Positions 31,819-43,400 of a stretch of 64,000 nucleotides of DNA are shown here, in pieces. The notes under the pieces were generated by a model that did no database searches, was not told where the DNA came from, and saw only the letters and a program-made list of their open reading frames with translations. This DNA is from Trichopria drosophilae. Its lineage: Eukaryota > Arthropoda > Insecta > Hymenoptera > Diapriidae. The stretch lies in assembly GCA_030407085.1 (NCBI GenBank), contig CM059586.1, positions 107,769,501 to 107,833,500 of the forward strand, in the 5' to 3' direction. Made by a program: the position numbers and the translations under genes. How positions within the stretch are numbered: position 1 is the stretch's first letter; every line of letters starts with the position of its first letter.

Positions 31819-34615
31819 TTAATATACGCACTTATTTAGCAGTGGCAACAAATTAGATTCGTTAAAGACTTCCATACTGAAATATGCGAAAAATACAAAT
31901 TTGAGTAATAAATACATCGTCGGCCTACAGAACGGTTTCAATTAATGTTAGGCACTTTTAAACGCGTTTTTCTTCTGTTGATTATAACAAAACTGTTTTT
32001 ACAAAAATTCATGCGAATCTGGTGGAAGGAAATTTTTTATATTTTAACCGTTAGTTTGTTTCTTTTGATGTATGGAATCAAATGTGATGGCCAATTGTTG
32101 TTATCGAAATATTTTATTGCGTCTCAATTTAATAAATAGTTTACCACTATGAACTCGATTTTTCTCAGGATTTTTGTCGTCACAACAAATAATTAACACA
32201 GGCTGTTAAGAAACTTAGCATAAAGCAAAGTTAGTAGGTGTGACTATATTTGCTTTCAGTTCTTAGCAACCATTTTTAGCTACTATTTTATTCTAGCGAA
32301 ATTAACAATAATAATTAAAGTTTTTGTTATGTTTGGATATAAATGTTTTAAATAGGATTCTTTATAAACAGATTATCTCAAATAGGATACTACTACCCTG
32401 CATTTTCATAGTTTTGTTATCAAGGAATCTTTCCTTTATAATGAGATAGTTAAATGGAGGTAAAATTCAAATTTATAGTATAACTCTGTTTTCTGAATAT
32501 GGAGATTACCATTAAACATCATATATTACTAAAAAATATTGCCTAGTTTCTTACAAATTCCAGTCACCTGCAAGCAATTGCCGTTATTGCTGTAATTAGT
32601 ATGGAAGTAGAGTGGAACTCTAGCGAAGAGGTAACCGAAAAGTATTTCATGGCTCTGTTATATTCTTTTCATTGCGAATAAAATGGATAATATTAATTTA
32701 TTTAACAATGATATAATTTAAAAATTTTAGAATTAAAATATTACATTTTAGCAAAGTCAATAAGAAACTGTAATAAAGATTATTCAGAAATTGAACGACC
32801 TACATCTATCCAGAATTCTAAACGGAATCGTTAGTTCTTCGAGTGGCCATAAGAGGGAAAGCGTTTTCGATAGTAACACGAGTTACGTTTCTTATAAAAG
32901 CGATAACGTCGTCGTTATATTTGATTAGTTTTAAAACATATTAATTCAATTGTCTAAGCATTGATAAAAATATTTCTTTGCCACAAGTTTTATAATAAAA
33001 TCCCCATATAAAATTACTATCTTGAATAAAAAAAAAAGTCCAATTATAACTTGAAATTAAAACATTTGTTACGTTTTATGCCTGCATCCATTAACATTTT
33101 AATTCACTAATAAAACGTAAATTTAATTAATATTTATAATGATATTTATTTACGGTGTGACCAGCATAATAAGTTTTAAATGACTATGGAAGTTTCATTA
33201 CTGTTTTAAAGTTTCTCATTTCCACCCATTTACTAAAAAAATGATGTATCTTATATCTGCCTCACATTATTTTATGCAGCATCTTAAAATATTAACCTCA
33301 CGGAAACAAGTTTTCAAGATAATCCATGACCAGTTATCGATTCCGATTATCGTTGATATTATCAACAACGAGCTGTTAGATTATTCTGTTAAGAATTTTT
33401 TTTACTCCATTTCTTCTACAGCTCACTAAGGCAATTTTCTCATGAATTTTTCCTGTCTTTCAGTTCATTTTACTCGAAGGGCTTTCAAATGTCTCATTAT
33501 AAATGTATGGAGCCCGCGGTATTGGCTAATAACTGTAATAGGTAAAATACACTACGATTACCACGATGCGGATATTTAATTTATTTCACGACCTTCGATA
33601 GATGTGATAACCGTGAAACGAACCATGACCGTGACAAAGCGAATTAAGTTGAAGCTATCAAGTAATTTATTCAGACAAAAATTTCTGATGTACGCACCAG
33701 TCAATTGTATTTCTAATTTTAAATTAGTTGAAAATTAGTAAAGACAATATGAAATACTAAAGATCAGTTAATTAGTAACAATAAGTAAATCTGCACTATT
33801 TTTATTAAATTAAACAATGAGTTAACCAGTGAAGACTAATTAGTTTGTAGATTTTATAACTGCAATGTTTAACTAAATTGACGACATATTAACGAAATAT
33901 CTGTTTAAAACTACCAAGAACTTGGTCCCATTTGGTAACTTTCTATTAGTTAAAGTACAATGACTTAAAGATCGAAATTCTTCACATTCCCCTTGAAAGA
34001 TCTAAACATATAAAATTTTCTATTTTTTTGGTTTTCAAATTTCTTTATCATCAGTATTAAAGGTTTTTTTTTGTCTGAAGTCGTTGATGACACATTTTAG
34101 GTTAGATTTTAAACTATTAAAACTGATTAAAGTTATAAATTGTTGTATTTCACTAAAACTTTACTTTAAGGATTTTTGATGGTTAGTGAGGATTCGTTGC
34201 TTACGAATTGGAGAATCATTTCAGAAAACTCAAAATGTTAGACAGAATTTTCCAAAAAAATGTTGAATGTAGATAATACATCAGGATTGTTAAAAAACAC
34301 GTTTTAATATCATTTCAGTGGTTTTTTCAGCAATAAAATGGTAGTAAACCATTAAATCTTCTTCTTTGCCGATAAGAAAAAATATGGATCAATAAATCAT
34401 TTTTATTCTATAAATATGCTGAGTTTCATCCACATCAGTCGCGGACACTTCGGTACGTTAACTCTCAGATAAATTTTTAAATTAATTCATTACCGATTTT
34501 AATTAGAAATAGCGCTATTCTTTTGTTGTAAATGAAATTTAATTTATTCAAATTTGGAGACTAGATGATAGTCTAAAATGAGCTCTCACCGGAAGTGAGA
34601 TTTGATCGTATAATA
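31819..34615. other. AT-rich DNA without recognisable genes
   Basis: Apart from motif copy 4, nothing identifiable. Short open frames at 31945-32139 and 33241-33429 are AT-driven. Confidence 0.45.
32825..32872 (+). promoter_or_regulatory. CTCF-like extended motif, copy 4 (diverged)
   Basis: GAGTGGCCATAAGAGGGAAA (32841-32860) keeps the GAGT lead and the AGAGGG core, with CGTTAGTTCTTC upstream in place of TTAGTACCTT. The downstream TTTTCGATAGTAA also resembles the downstream side of copy 1 (TCTCGATAGTAAA). Confidence 0.45.
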
Positions 34616-34619
34616 TATT

Positions 34620-35115
34620 GCCATAAATTATAGTGCGCCATTTTGGGCCGACCATTTTGAGCTTTAACCATTTGAGACCTACAATTCAAGGGATATACTA
34701 ATTATTTCAAAGTGTATGGTTCACATCGTTTTCAGGGTTGCTGATTTAGAATCGTATGTCAGTTTTTTGATATTCAAAATGGCGAATTCAATAGGGCCGA
34801 CAGCATTTTAAAAATTTGCTGAATACGAATTGCTGATTACGAAAAATTTGATATCGGATTCATAATCAGAGTCCTCGCAAACCCCCCAAATATAATTTTT
34901 TACGAACTTTTCTTAAATTTTTACTATTTTGTCCGCCATATTGGATTTGCCATTTTGAATTTAGAAAAACTGACATCGGATTCATTATGAGCGACGCCGA
35001 AAACCCCAGAGTATTGATTTTTATGAACTTTACTTATGTCTTCAAAATATTATCTGCCACATTGGATCCGACATTTTCAATTTCGAAAAATTGATATTAG
35101 ATTCGGGATCAGCGA
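34620..35115. repeat. dispersed-repeat copies (CGCCAT family)
   Basis: GCGCCATTTTGGGCCGACCA near 34637, AAAATGGCGAATTCAATAGG near 34767, GTCCGCCATATTGGATTTGC near 34931, and GATCAGCGACCCCAAAAAC near 35106. Both orientations occur. Confidence 0.75.
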
Positions 35116-35515
35116 CCCCAAAAACATAAGTAACAATAATTAAAACTAAATGTTTACTGCGAATTTCTTCGGAATTGAAGTAATCAGATAAAAGGTAAAA
35201 TTTTTAAGCATAAATTTGTTTATAACAAAAACAATAAAATTACTAAAAGTATTGTAGTATTGACAAATAAAAATAGATAAATATTACCAAAATAAGAAGT
35301 CTGAAACTGATGCCACTTTATTGGCGTCCGGGACTCGAAGGGTTAAAAAGTCGTGTTCAAGTTCATGAGGAACGAACCCAAACAAAGGAACTCAAAATAC
35401 AAACGGAAAAAAAAGTTTCTTTTTGCTACCTTTTTTTTATCATTTACTTTGCATGTGCATATCGGATGTTGATTCAAGTTAACTACGGCTAAATGTGGAT
35501 AAAATAGTTTTTGGG
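35116..35515. other. AT-rich DNA
   Basis: No gene. A GGGACTCGAAGGGTTAA phrase at 35328-35344 resembles part of a tRNA T-arm complement, but no tRNA fold accompanies it. Confidence 0.4.
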
Positions 35516-35519
35516 AACA

Positions 35520-35790
35520 AAATACTACCTTTTCTTCCTAGGGAGCAAAATAATTTTAATCTGGAGCAAAATAAGTTTCTCGCACTCTGAGGACAAAATA
35601 CTATTTTGCTCTCTATATCGCGGATGCAAAATAGCACGCTTTCGCATGGAAAAATAATATATACAATAAAGGAGAAGAGGTATTGATAGACTAATACGAA
35701 TTGCCGACCTCTCTTCGCCTGAGAGTCAAACTCGCCCTTGTCGACAAACACCTATTTTGCACCGTAGTTGCAAATATACTATTCTCGTTT
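35520..35790. repeat. GGGAGCAAAAT repeat family, copy 3
   Basis: TCCTAGGGAGCAAAATAAT near 35537, TCTCGCACTCTGAGG near 35578, ACTATTTTGCTCTCTATATC near 35602, GCAAAATAGCACG near 35626, and GTCAAACTCGCCCTTGTCG near 35725. The order matches the copies at 25.7 and 45.8 kb, and the last block that at 27.67 kb. Confidence 0.8.
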
Positions 35791-35851
35791 TAAGCTTCAT
35801 AAATATAACGAAAATAGTGAAAAATTAAAAAATATACGTGTTTTATCCCTG

Positions 35852-35953
35852 GTAGAAAATTAAGCCATTTTCTGACCAGTTTTTCTGGGCTTTATTAGTT
35901 GTAGCATGCGGACCAGAAAAAATGGTCAGAAACTGGTCGCATTTTCTATTAGG
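35852..35953. mobile_element. about 100-base foldback element
   Basis: The left arm TAGAAAATTAAGCCATTTTC, continuing TGACCAGTTTTTCTGG, mirrors the right arm (CCAGAAAAAATGGTCAGAAA, then CTGGTCGCATTTTCTA). A related phrase CCAGAAAAATGGTCTGAAAA occurs at about 46337. Confidence 0.7.
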
Positions 35954-36725
35954 AATCTGAGTAATTCCGATATAAAATGACGTTGAACCAAATTGTGCTT
36001 ATCGATTCTTTAGTATAAAAAACGATATTTTTGCAAAAAATTGTGAAAATCTATTGAAATGTCTTATTTTGAGACCTTCTGTACTGAAAACTGGAGAAGA
36101 GCAACTCCAGATACGTCTAAAAAAGTGTTGCCTTAAGGCGGTTCTAAAGAACTCCGCTGATAAGTTAGGAATTTACGCTGAAAATCGAAAATTTTTCGGT
36201 TCGATTATTCTATCCGGATATTAACGAATGCCAAAGAAATTAATTACGAAATGAACGAGAACAATTGGAAATAGGCGTTTCTCTTTATTTATTTCCATTA
36301 ATTCGCGGTCAGTTTTGAATTAACTTCTGTGGAATTCAGAATGAGTCCATATACATAAAAAGTAAAATTACCCTTACAAAACCAGACTTTTGAAAAATTG
36401 GTTCAGACATTTTTAGTTTTCGTTTTTTAGCCTAATTTGCTGCCTTATCCACGGACTACATTAGAATCCTCTTAATAGCTATAGCACTTCTTATTGCAAT
36501 TTGGGATATTACACACAATATAGAAAATTTAGACAACAAAAATTTGTTATAGACGTGATTAAACTATGTAGCTCTTTTTTTGTTAGCGATTGACGCAAAC
36601 GCTTTTTATGGCTTTGAAAATTATTAAAAAATTATTTATTTGATTGAGTGAGTGTTGCACCAAACTTTTAGGTGAACATATTATTGTTTTTTGTTGTGTA
36701 TACTTGTTTGTTCTTCTTTCTTCGT
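35954..36725. other. AT-rich DNA without recognisable genes
   Basis: Nothing identifiable. Confidence 0.45.
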
Positions 36726-36728
36726 TTG

Positions 36729-36900
36729 ACGATCAGCTGCTAACGCGATTGTGTTATGCTTATCACGTGTGTATGTACCGGTATTAAGTGCTATAAGTGG
36801 TCGGCGGCAGCGCAGCTGACGTTGCGACTGGTGTAAGATACATTCACAATTTCCAGGCCAATCACAGCAAATAACTGCAATACAGTCCACAACCAGCAAT
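36729..36900. promoter_or_regulatory. GC-richer island with E-box cluster
   Basis: Within 90 bases there are two CAGCTG and one CACGTG E-boxes (36733, 36764 and 36812 areas), plus GGTCGGCGGCAGCGCAGCTG. Flanks are very AT-rich. It could be an enhancer or an untranslated exon; the 72-codon minus-strand frame has no domain. Confidence 0.4.
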
Positions 36901-37428
36901 TTAAAAGTCTTTTTTTTTTCTTTATCTCTGCGGAAGAGGTGAGCGAAGCCTGATTCTTAGTACACATAAATTATTCATTTTACAATTTTTACAATAAAAA
37001 TTTATTGTTTTATTTAAACTATTTGTTGGTTAAGTATACTTTAATATTTAAAATATAACTGTTCATATCTTTGTGAACTTTTTCTTATGTTTGAAGAAAA
37101 TTTAAATAAGAAAAAGTAATTAGCAAATGTCAATAATAGGAATTTAATAAAAAATAATATTTTTCATGGGGAAGAAAATTCAAGCTTACTTATTAAAGCT
37201 TGCAGAATAATACCTCACCACTACTAAAAACAAAATGTTTACGCCAATATTGATACGAAAATTTAGATCTCCTGAGATTTGGATTTTTATATTCGAACGT
37301 CGTCAGCGACCTCTAGGACGCGTTTTAAAAACCTACAAATATTTGAGTGTGATTTTATCAACATATACTTTCAAAAAGTGACTAAACTGAGAAATTCGAT
37401 GTTCGACGTAGTCTAGGGGCCACCATGC
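36901..37428. other. AT-rich DNA without recognisable genes
   Basis: Nothing identifiable, apart from CGTCGTCAGCGACCTCTAGG near 37298, which may be the eroded start of the following repeat. Confidence 0.4.
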
Positions 37429-37745
37429 TATACGTTGACCTTGAGAACGACTTTTCCAACAAAAATTGTATATTTTGTTCAATAAATGAAATGATGTTCC
37501 CAGGACATTAGGATTTCTAACCTCGAAATTCGGATTCGAGCGGTTCAAATACGTAACAAGCGTAGCTAAAGCCGTGGACATATCATACGTTGACCTTGAG
37601 AACGACTTTTCTGACAAAAATGACATTTTTAGCATTAAATTGTTAATATACACGTTGTTCCAAGGACTTTCGGATATTCTAACCTCAAAATTCGGAATCC
37701 GGAGGTGGAAATACGTACAATAAACATGGGTATATTCGCCAACCA
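37429..37745. repeat. two-copy direct repeat, period about 155
   Basis: ATACGTTGACCTTGAGAACG followed by ACTTTTC occurs at about 37430 and 37585. Each copy is followed about 75 bases on by AGGAC(A/T)TT, TCTAACCTC(G/A)AAATTCGG and AAATACGTA. The 137-codon minus-strand frame across it is a by-product. Confidence 0.8.
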
Positions 37746-40700
37746 ATTTTGGCCACGGCCCCTTTACTAACGTGAAGAGATTTGTTTTCTAATATTAAGA
37801 ATTTCTTTTGTTATAAATATTTCGTTAAATATTTATCGCAAGCACTTCTATCCAGGACCATTTTCTAGGGTGTCTGTCTTATGGTCGGTTTCTGAGAATC
37901 CCGGTGACAATTTTCTAAACTTGCAACATACCAAATGAAAGGTTTAATTACCTATCTTTGTTCCTTACGATTTTCTAGATATAGAAACATATGTCATGTT
38001 TCCGTGTTATAAGCGAAAATATAAAAATATTAGCCTTAAAATTGATAACCAAAATCCACATTAATGTGTCATATTTCGGTCGATTTCGCATGTACGAGAA
38101 TTTCTACAAAATGGAAATTGTTCAAAATTTAGTATGCTACAATGTTTCCCAGCCTCTCAAAGGCCGAAAAGCGATAGTTTTCGAGTTACAAGCAAACACG
38201 CGCGAAAAATAAACATTTCTAAACTAAACAAAAATTAAATTCGCTAAAAAATTTCTGTCAATTTTGCACCTAAAGAAATTTAAAAAAAGGAAATTGTTCA
38301 GAATGTTATCAGCTACAACTTTGTCATTTACATCAAATCTATAAAATGCGTACATTTTACCTTATTGGAACAAAAATTATTGTTAACTAGTGCATCACAA
38401 CCTTTCTAAAATGGTGGAATAAATGCAAAAATTAGTAAAATTGTCAAAATTTACAAATTGTTTATAATTTTTCCCAAAAATCTGTTCGACGTAGCTACTG
38501 AAAGAATGGTTAATAACTTATTATTTTTTATGTTTTTGTACGAAATAAGATATTCGCGCCAACGATTTAAAATATATAAAATAACTGTAAAACGATGACA
38601 CCCGTTGAAAGTAGTTGCGATTCATATTGTGAATCAACCATTAAACTTTGTCAAAATTATATAAATTGACTCAAATTCACAGTTGCAGAAGTATCCTGTT
38701 ATTTTAATAAGACCTTCTTAAGTCGACTTTCAGTTAACTTTGATGGTTGAATGTGTATGTACAAAAGAAATATATTTTTTTTAATATACGTTAAAGGTTA
38801 AGGTTATGTCCCTACTAAAACAGGAATAACATTATGTATTTTTTCGAAGTAATAGAATGGGGAAAATAACAATCCAATTAACATAGTTGATATGTTAACA
38901 TTAATAACAGAAAGTTAAGCACAAGACAGAAATTACATATTTTTACATTTTTCTTTAATTATTGTAATCTTTTCATAATAAATCATATTAAACAATGAAT
39001 AAAGTAATTTGTTAATATATACCATATTGTAATTGTACAATAATTGTTGATTATTACATTAAACAATGTTACTTCATCCAATTTAAATAATTAAATAATT
39101 TAAAATAATTTACTTAAAAATATTTTTGTAAGTTGAATAGATGTTTAGTTTGATTAATACAGTTCAATTAATACAGAATCAAATATATATATAAATTAAA
39201 TGTTAGTAGTAACTGTTTTTTGATGATAAAATCAGTTATTCGTATAGTTATTTTAATTCCATATCGTTTGCCGATTTAATTATGTTACATACTTTAGAGT
39301 AAAACAATCTTTAATAGTGGTTTCTTGTTACTATCAACGGAATTTACTAATTTTCTGCTAATTCGTGAAATACGAGAGAGTTCAGATAACGATTGTAGGT
39401 GGCATTAATTCTTTAAGTGGAAGGGGTTACTATATTTAATCTTAACAAACTTGATAAAACAAATAATGACCAACTGTCATATATTCATTTAATCAATAAT
39501 TTAGTATCAATGTAAATGTTGTGATAATAATTTCTTTGCAATAGTAACGGTAAGATTATTAACTCTACTAACTTAATTACAATACAACTTATTTTGTTTC
39601 TTAGTTATTTTGTTTCATTTTCTTGGTCTTATGATAAAAATGACTGATTTAACAAGATATTAATGTAATATTTCTATGATTTATCATATAACATACATTA
39701 AGAGAAATTAGAGAGCAACGAGAGAAAAAAATAGAAATATTTACAATTTCTAGATAGTTAATAATTAATAATTCTTATAATTTATAAGTAATTTTTAAAA
39801 TCGGTTGAATGTAATGAAATCGAATAAGAATCAATTTCATGACTAACAGAATTAGATTTTCAGTAAATTCATTAATTTTAATAAACGCAATAGTTTATTT
39901 AAAGTATATTAATAAACTTTTTAAATTTATTAAAAATTTCTCTTTTTAAAATAGAAAATCGTATTTCCTTTGAATGCAATGAATAGTTCATGACGTGTTC
40001 CTTAAAGCTTTTAAAAGGATTTTAGACATTTAGAGGATTAGTTCTTGATGTTACGTGGTTCTTTATTTTAAGTTATACTTGTCACTTTATTAAGACATTT
40101 CCAGTTACATTTGTGAAATCTTTCGATACATCTTTCAGCTTATATTTTTAAAGCATTTTTAACTCTTTAAACATGAATTAATTAAAAAGTATCTATTAAA
40201 AAAATTAGTCACTAATTCATGCAGTAATAATGATTTCTTACAGAATTTTACTAATAAATTAATTATTATTTTACTCTTTTCTAGTTATAATTTGACTTGT
40301 TGATAATAACTTATCCTTTGTTTCATATTAGTCGTTTTTTATTCTTTTAGTTTCTTCTAAACAAAAAAACATTAAAAAAAAAATTGCTTAGCGAAAAAAA
40401 ATTGTTATAAGGAAAAAAAAAATTTAGAAAATGTCGGTAGTAGAAGCATAACACTAGATAGAAGTGTTATCAGTCACGGTATTGATGAGCAAATACAAAA
40501 TCTTGGTATTATGTTAGAACTTGTAAAATAGGTTTTACGACTGACACATGAATATCCGGTGACATCACTTATTTTTTCGGTGATCTATACAGAAATACTA
40601 TTTGTACTAGATTAAAACAAAATTATCATATGGAGACATAATCATTACTGGTTTCAGTCATTCTTAAGTAAAATATTCACTAGTAGTCGTCTAGTGACAT

Positions 40701-40920
40701 CAAAAAAATAAGATACCAAAACAAAAAAATAAAATTTCGTATCTAAACTAAATTGTTTATAATATACACAAAATTCCTAATAAAAAACTGTAGAATAATT
40801 TTTTCCTAATCAGTTAAATTTCCCTGATTCATGAATCTGATTAAATTCTATAAAATTGAAAAAAAAGGTTGTTCTCTCAGCAGTCATTTTATTCAATCGT
40901 TACGTAGCTGTATTTATAGC
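37746..40920. other. AT-rich DNA without recognisable genes
   Basis: About 3 kb with no identifiable gene, RNA or ordered repeat. Confidence 0.45.
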
Positions 40921-40929
40921 GACGATTAA

Positions 40930-41100
40930 GTAAGACGTCAATGGAAGAAAAGAGATAAACATTGATCAAAATAACACTCGGTATTTTGTATGCATTGTCA
41001 TTTTGTCTATCACTGGTGCGGAACTCCGGCGTGTTCGCCGATGACAGAAGGGTTTCCTGTTTCCTCGGACAACGCGTATTCAACGACCAGCGTGAGATAA
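40930..41100. other. higher-GC island with a signal-peptide-like open frame
   Basis: The plus strand at 40962 reads MIKITLGILYALSFCLSL then VRNSGVFADD, which looks like a secretion signal, but the frame then runs into AT-rich sequence. The island itself (GGAACTCCGGCGTGTTCGCC near 41021) is GC-rich. A gene is not supported. Confidence 0.3.
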
Positions 41101-42690
41101 TGAAATACTTATTATTGTCGTTATCTCTATTATTTCAATTATCGTTAATATGGCTACTCGTACATGAAAAGTGTGAATACATTTTAGTTCTTTGGATCCA
41201 CCAAAAACGATCATCTCCTGTTTGCAGGGGGAGGGGGGTAGTAAAGCCAAAAACTACACTCATTTCATTTTTTTTATAATATCAAAAGGTCACTAGACTC
41301 TAAGAATAGTTTTGTTAATAATCAAGGCCAAATGGGTAGAGTAATTTTCCTTGACGGAATGTATATATATAAAATTTTACAAATGATCGTGTATGTATAT
41401 CGTGATCCAAAGAAGGAAAGGTATTATTTTTTGAACGCTGTGTGGCGCTCCAGTCTAAAAAGTAAACTCGCGCAAGGTTTCGAACAAGATTATGAGGGTC
41501 GACTACATATTATGAAGATATTATATGATATATCCTTCCTCTTTAAAACTTTTATGCCTGTGCTATCGCTGTATTAATCATCCGTCAAATTTGAAATAAT
41601 TGTGCGATTTCACTTGTGGGTTTGGACGCCACATAGCGTGCATCGAAAAAACTACAGTTTTCCATACTTGACATAATTCCCTTATACAAATATGATTTTT
41701 CATTCGATTCTCTACTGTTTTGATAACATTTTTTAGAATATGTTAAAATTAATTTATAGAAAGATTTCCAAATTGTTTTTTAAAGTGTAAAATACGGTAC
41801 ATTTACCAAAAATTGAGGTACATTTTATCATCATACTTCAGGCTTATCTACGTTATATTTTGCTTAATAAGCTGTGAACGACAATACGTGAAACTCGAGC
41901 AGGAGATGATACCCAGTTGGAACGTTTCTCAACAAATCAAATGAACGCCTTTACGGTCCAGAGTAAAATTAAATTACTTAACGGTCTCGTTTGCACACGT
42001 TGTTCATTTACACGAGATTTTCTTGTGCGCGATGCACGCCTGAAATCTGTTCAGGAAATCGCAAACTTGGATGCTTTCGAAATTAGAGGCTGTCGCGCAA
42101 AACATATAGAAGCGCAATGATCATTAAGAATGGACGCCGCCATCTTTAATTCCTGTCATTAGACGAATAGGTAATTGAGCCTCGGCTATTTTTGCAACTA
42201 TTTAATTGTCGTTCAAGGTATTGCAGCATTGTTTCGTGCAATGAAATAAACATCAGGTATTGTTTTATATGATGTCCTATTATTGAGTTCAATATTTTTA
42301 TGCTATGACGAGGAGAATTTGATAATTTGGTTAGCAAAAATGTTATTTTTAGGTAGGTGAAAGAAGCTTTATATCACTAATTTTATGTAGTAATTTTGGT
42401 CATTAAAATATCATGGATTTTTTATCGTAACACGTAACATCTTAACCCTTTTGTGGCATAGTATTAAGACGAATTGAACACCTTTTTTTTCACTTTTTCC
42501 TAATTTTTTATTCATATTTCATAGGTTTTAATATCGACATTTTTGTATCGTGTAGTCTTTAATATACTATAAGAAAAAATGTTTAATGATAAGTATGCTG
42601 TTGTTATAAATTAAATGAATTCTAAAAAGTAATTTTTGCAATTCAGACTAAACTGCACAATAAAAAAATGTTTAAAAAATCTCTTCCAAG
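41101..42690. other. mostly AT-rich DNA with a higher-GC patch at 41880-42160
   Basis: The patch includes CACGAGATTTTCTTGTGCGC and GCTGTCGCGCAAAACATA. A 67-codon plus frame there has no recognisable domain. GGACGCCGCCATCTTTAATT at 42132 may be a scrap of the dispersed repeat. Confidence 0.4.
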
Positions 42691-43400
42691 TTGTTTGAGT
42701 TGCTGATTACGGATCTGGTATCAATTTTTTAAATTTCAAAATGGCAGATAGAATATTTCCAACAAAAACTTTTAAATTTCCTTGAATATTGCTAAATTAT
42801 TATTTCTAATATCGATTACTACGAATCTAACCTTACAATTTCAAACCTTTAATTGTTTGGTTCAAGATGGGGGACCGATAGTAATTTTCAATTATTATTA
42901 TTCAAAAACTTACATCACTTGACACTTGCTACATTGTTGTATCTGGCATCACTGATTTCTAATGTGGTTCATAAAATGGCTGATCGAATATGCCGACCAT
43001 GACATCTTTTGTAATTTTTGAAATTTTCCAAGGATTAAATTATAATTTCTTTAATTTCTTTTGCACCCTCATATCTATAAGATATTAGAAAACATGAATT
43101 ACGTTGAGTTTCTATTAATTGAGAAGTTGCCAAAAATTGTGTTTTTCCAGTAAAAGTGTATGGTAAAACTAAATTATTACAATTATTACTCAATAAGGAT
43201 GACATTGGCAATTCGGAGGTTTTCAGAATCGCTGATTACGAATACGGTCACAGATTTTCAATATTCAAAATGGTGGATCCAATATGGCGGATAAAAATGT
43301 CAAAAAATTATTTGTTTAAGACAATATTGAGTATTCGGAGAGTTTAAAGTTCGTTGATTATCAACATGACCTATTATTTTTAAAATTAAAAATGGAGGAT
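42690..43400. repeat. diverged dispersed-repeat copies (CGCCAT family)
   Basis: TTCAAAATGGCAGATAGAAT near 42737, TTGGTTCAAGATGGGGGACC near 42858, AAAATGGCTGATCGAATATG near 42974, and AAAATGGTGGATCCAATATG near 43266 preceded by GCTGATTACGAATACGG. All are in plus sense. Confidence 0.75.

Noticed and set aside
40962..41279. Secreted-protein-like frame beginning MIKITLGILYALSF
   Set aside because: The signal-like start is followed by sequence without conserved features, and an overlapping frame exists on the other strand. There is not enough evidence for a gene.
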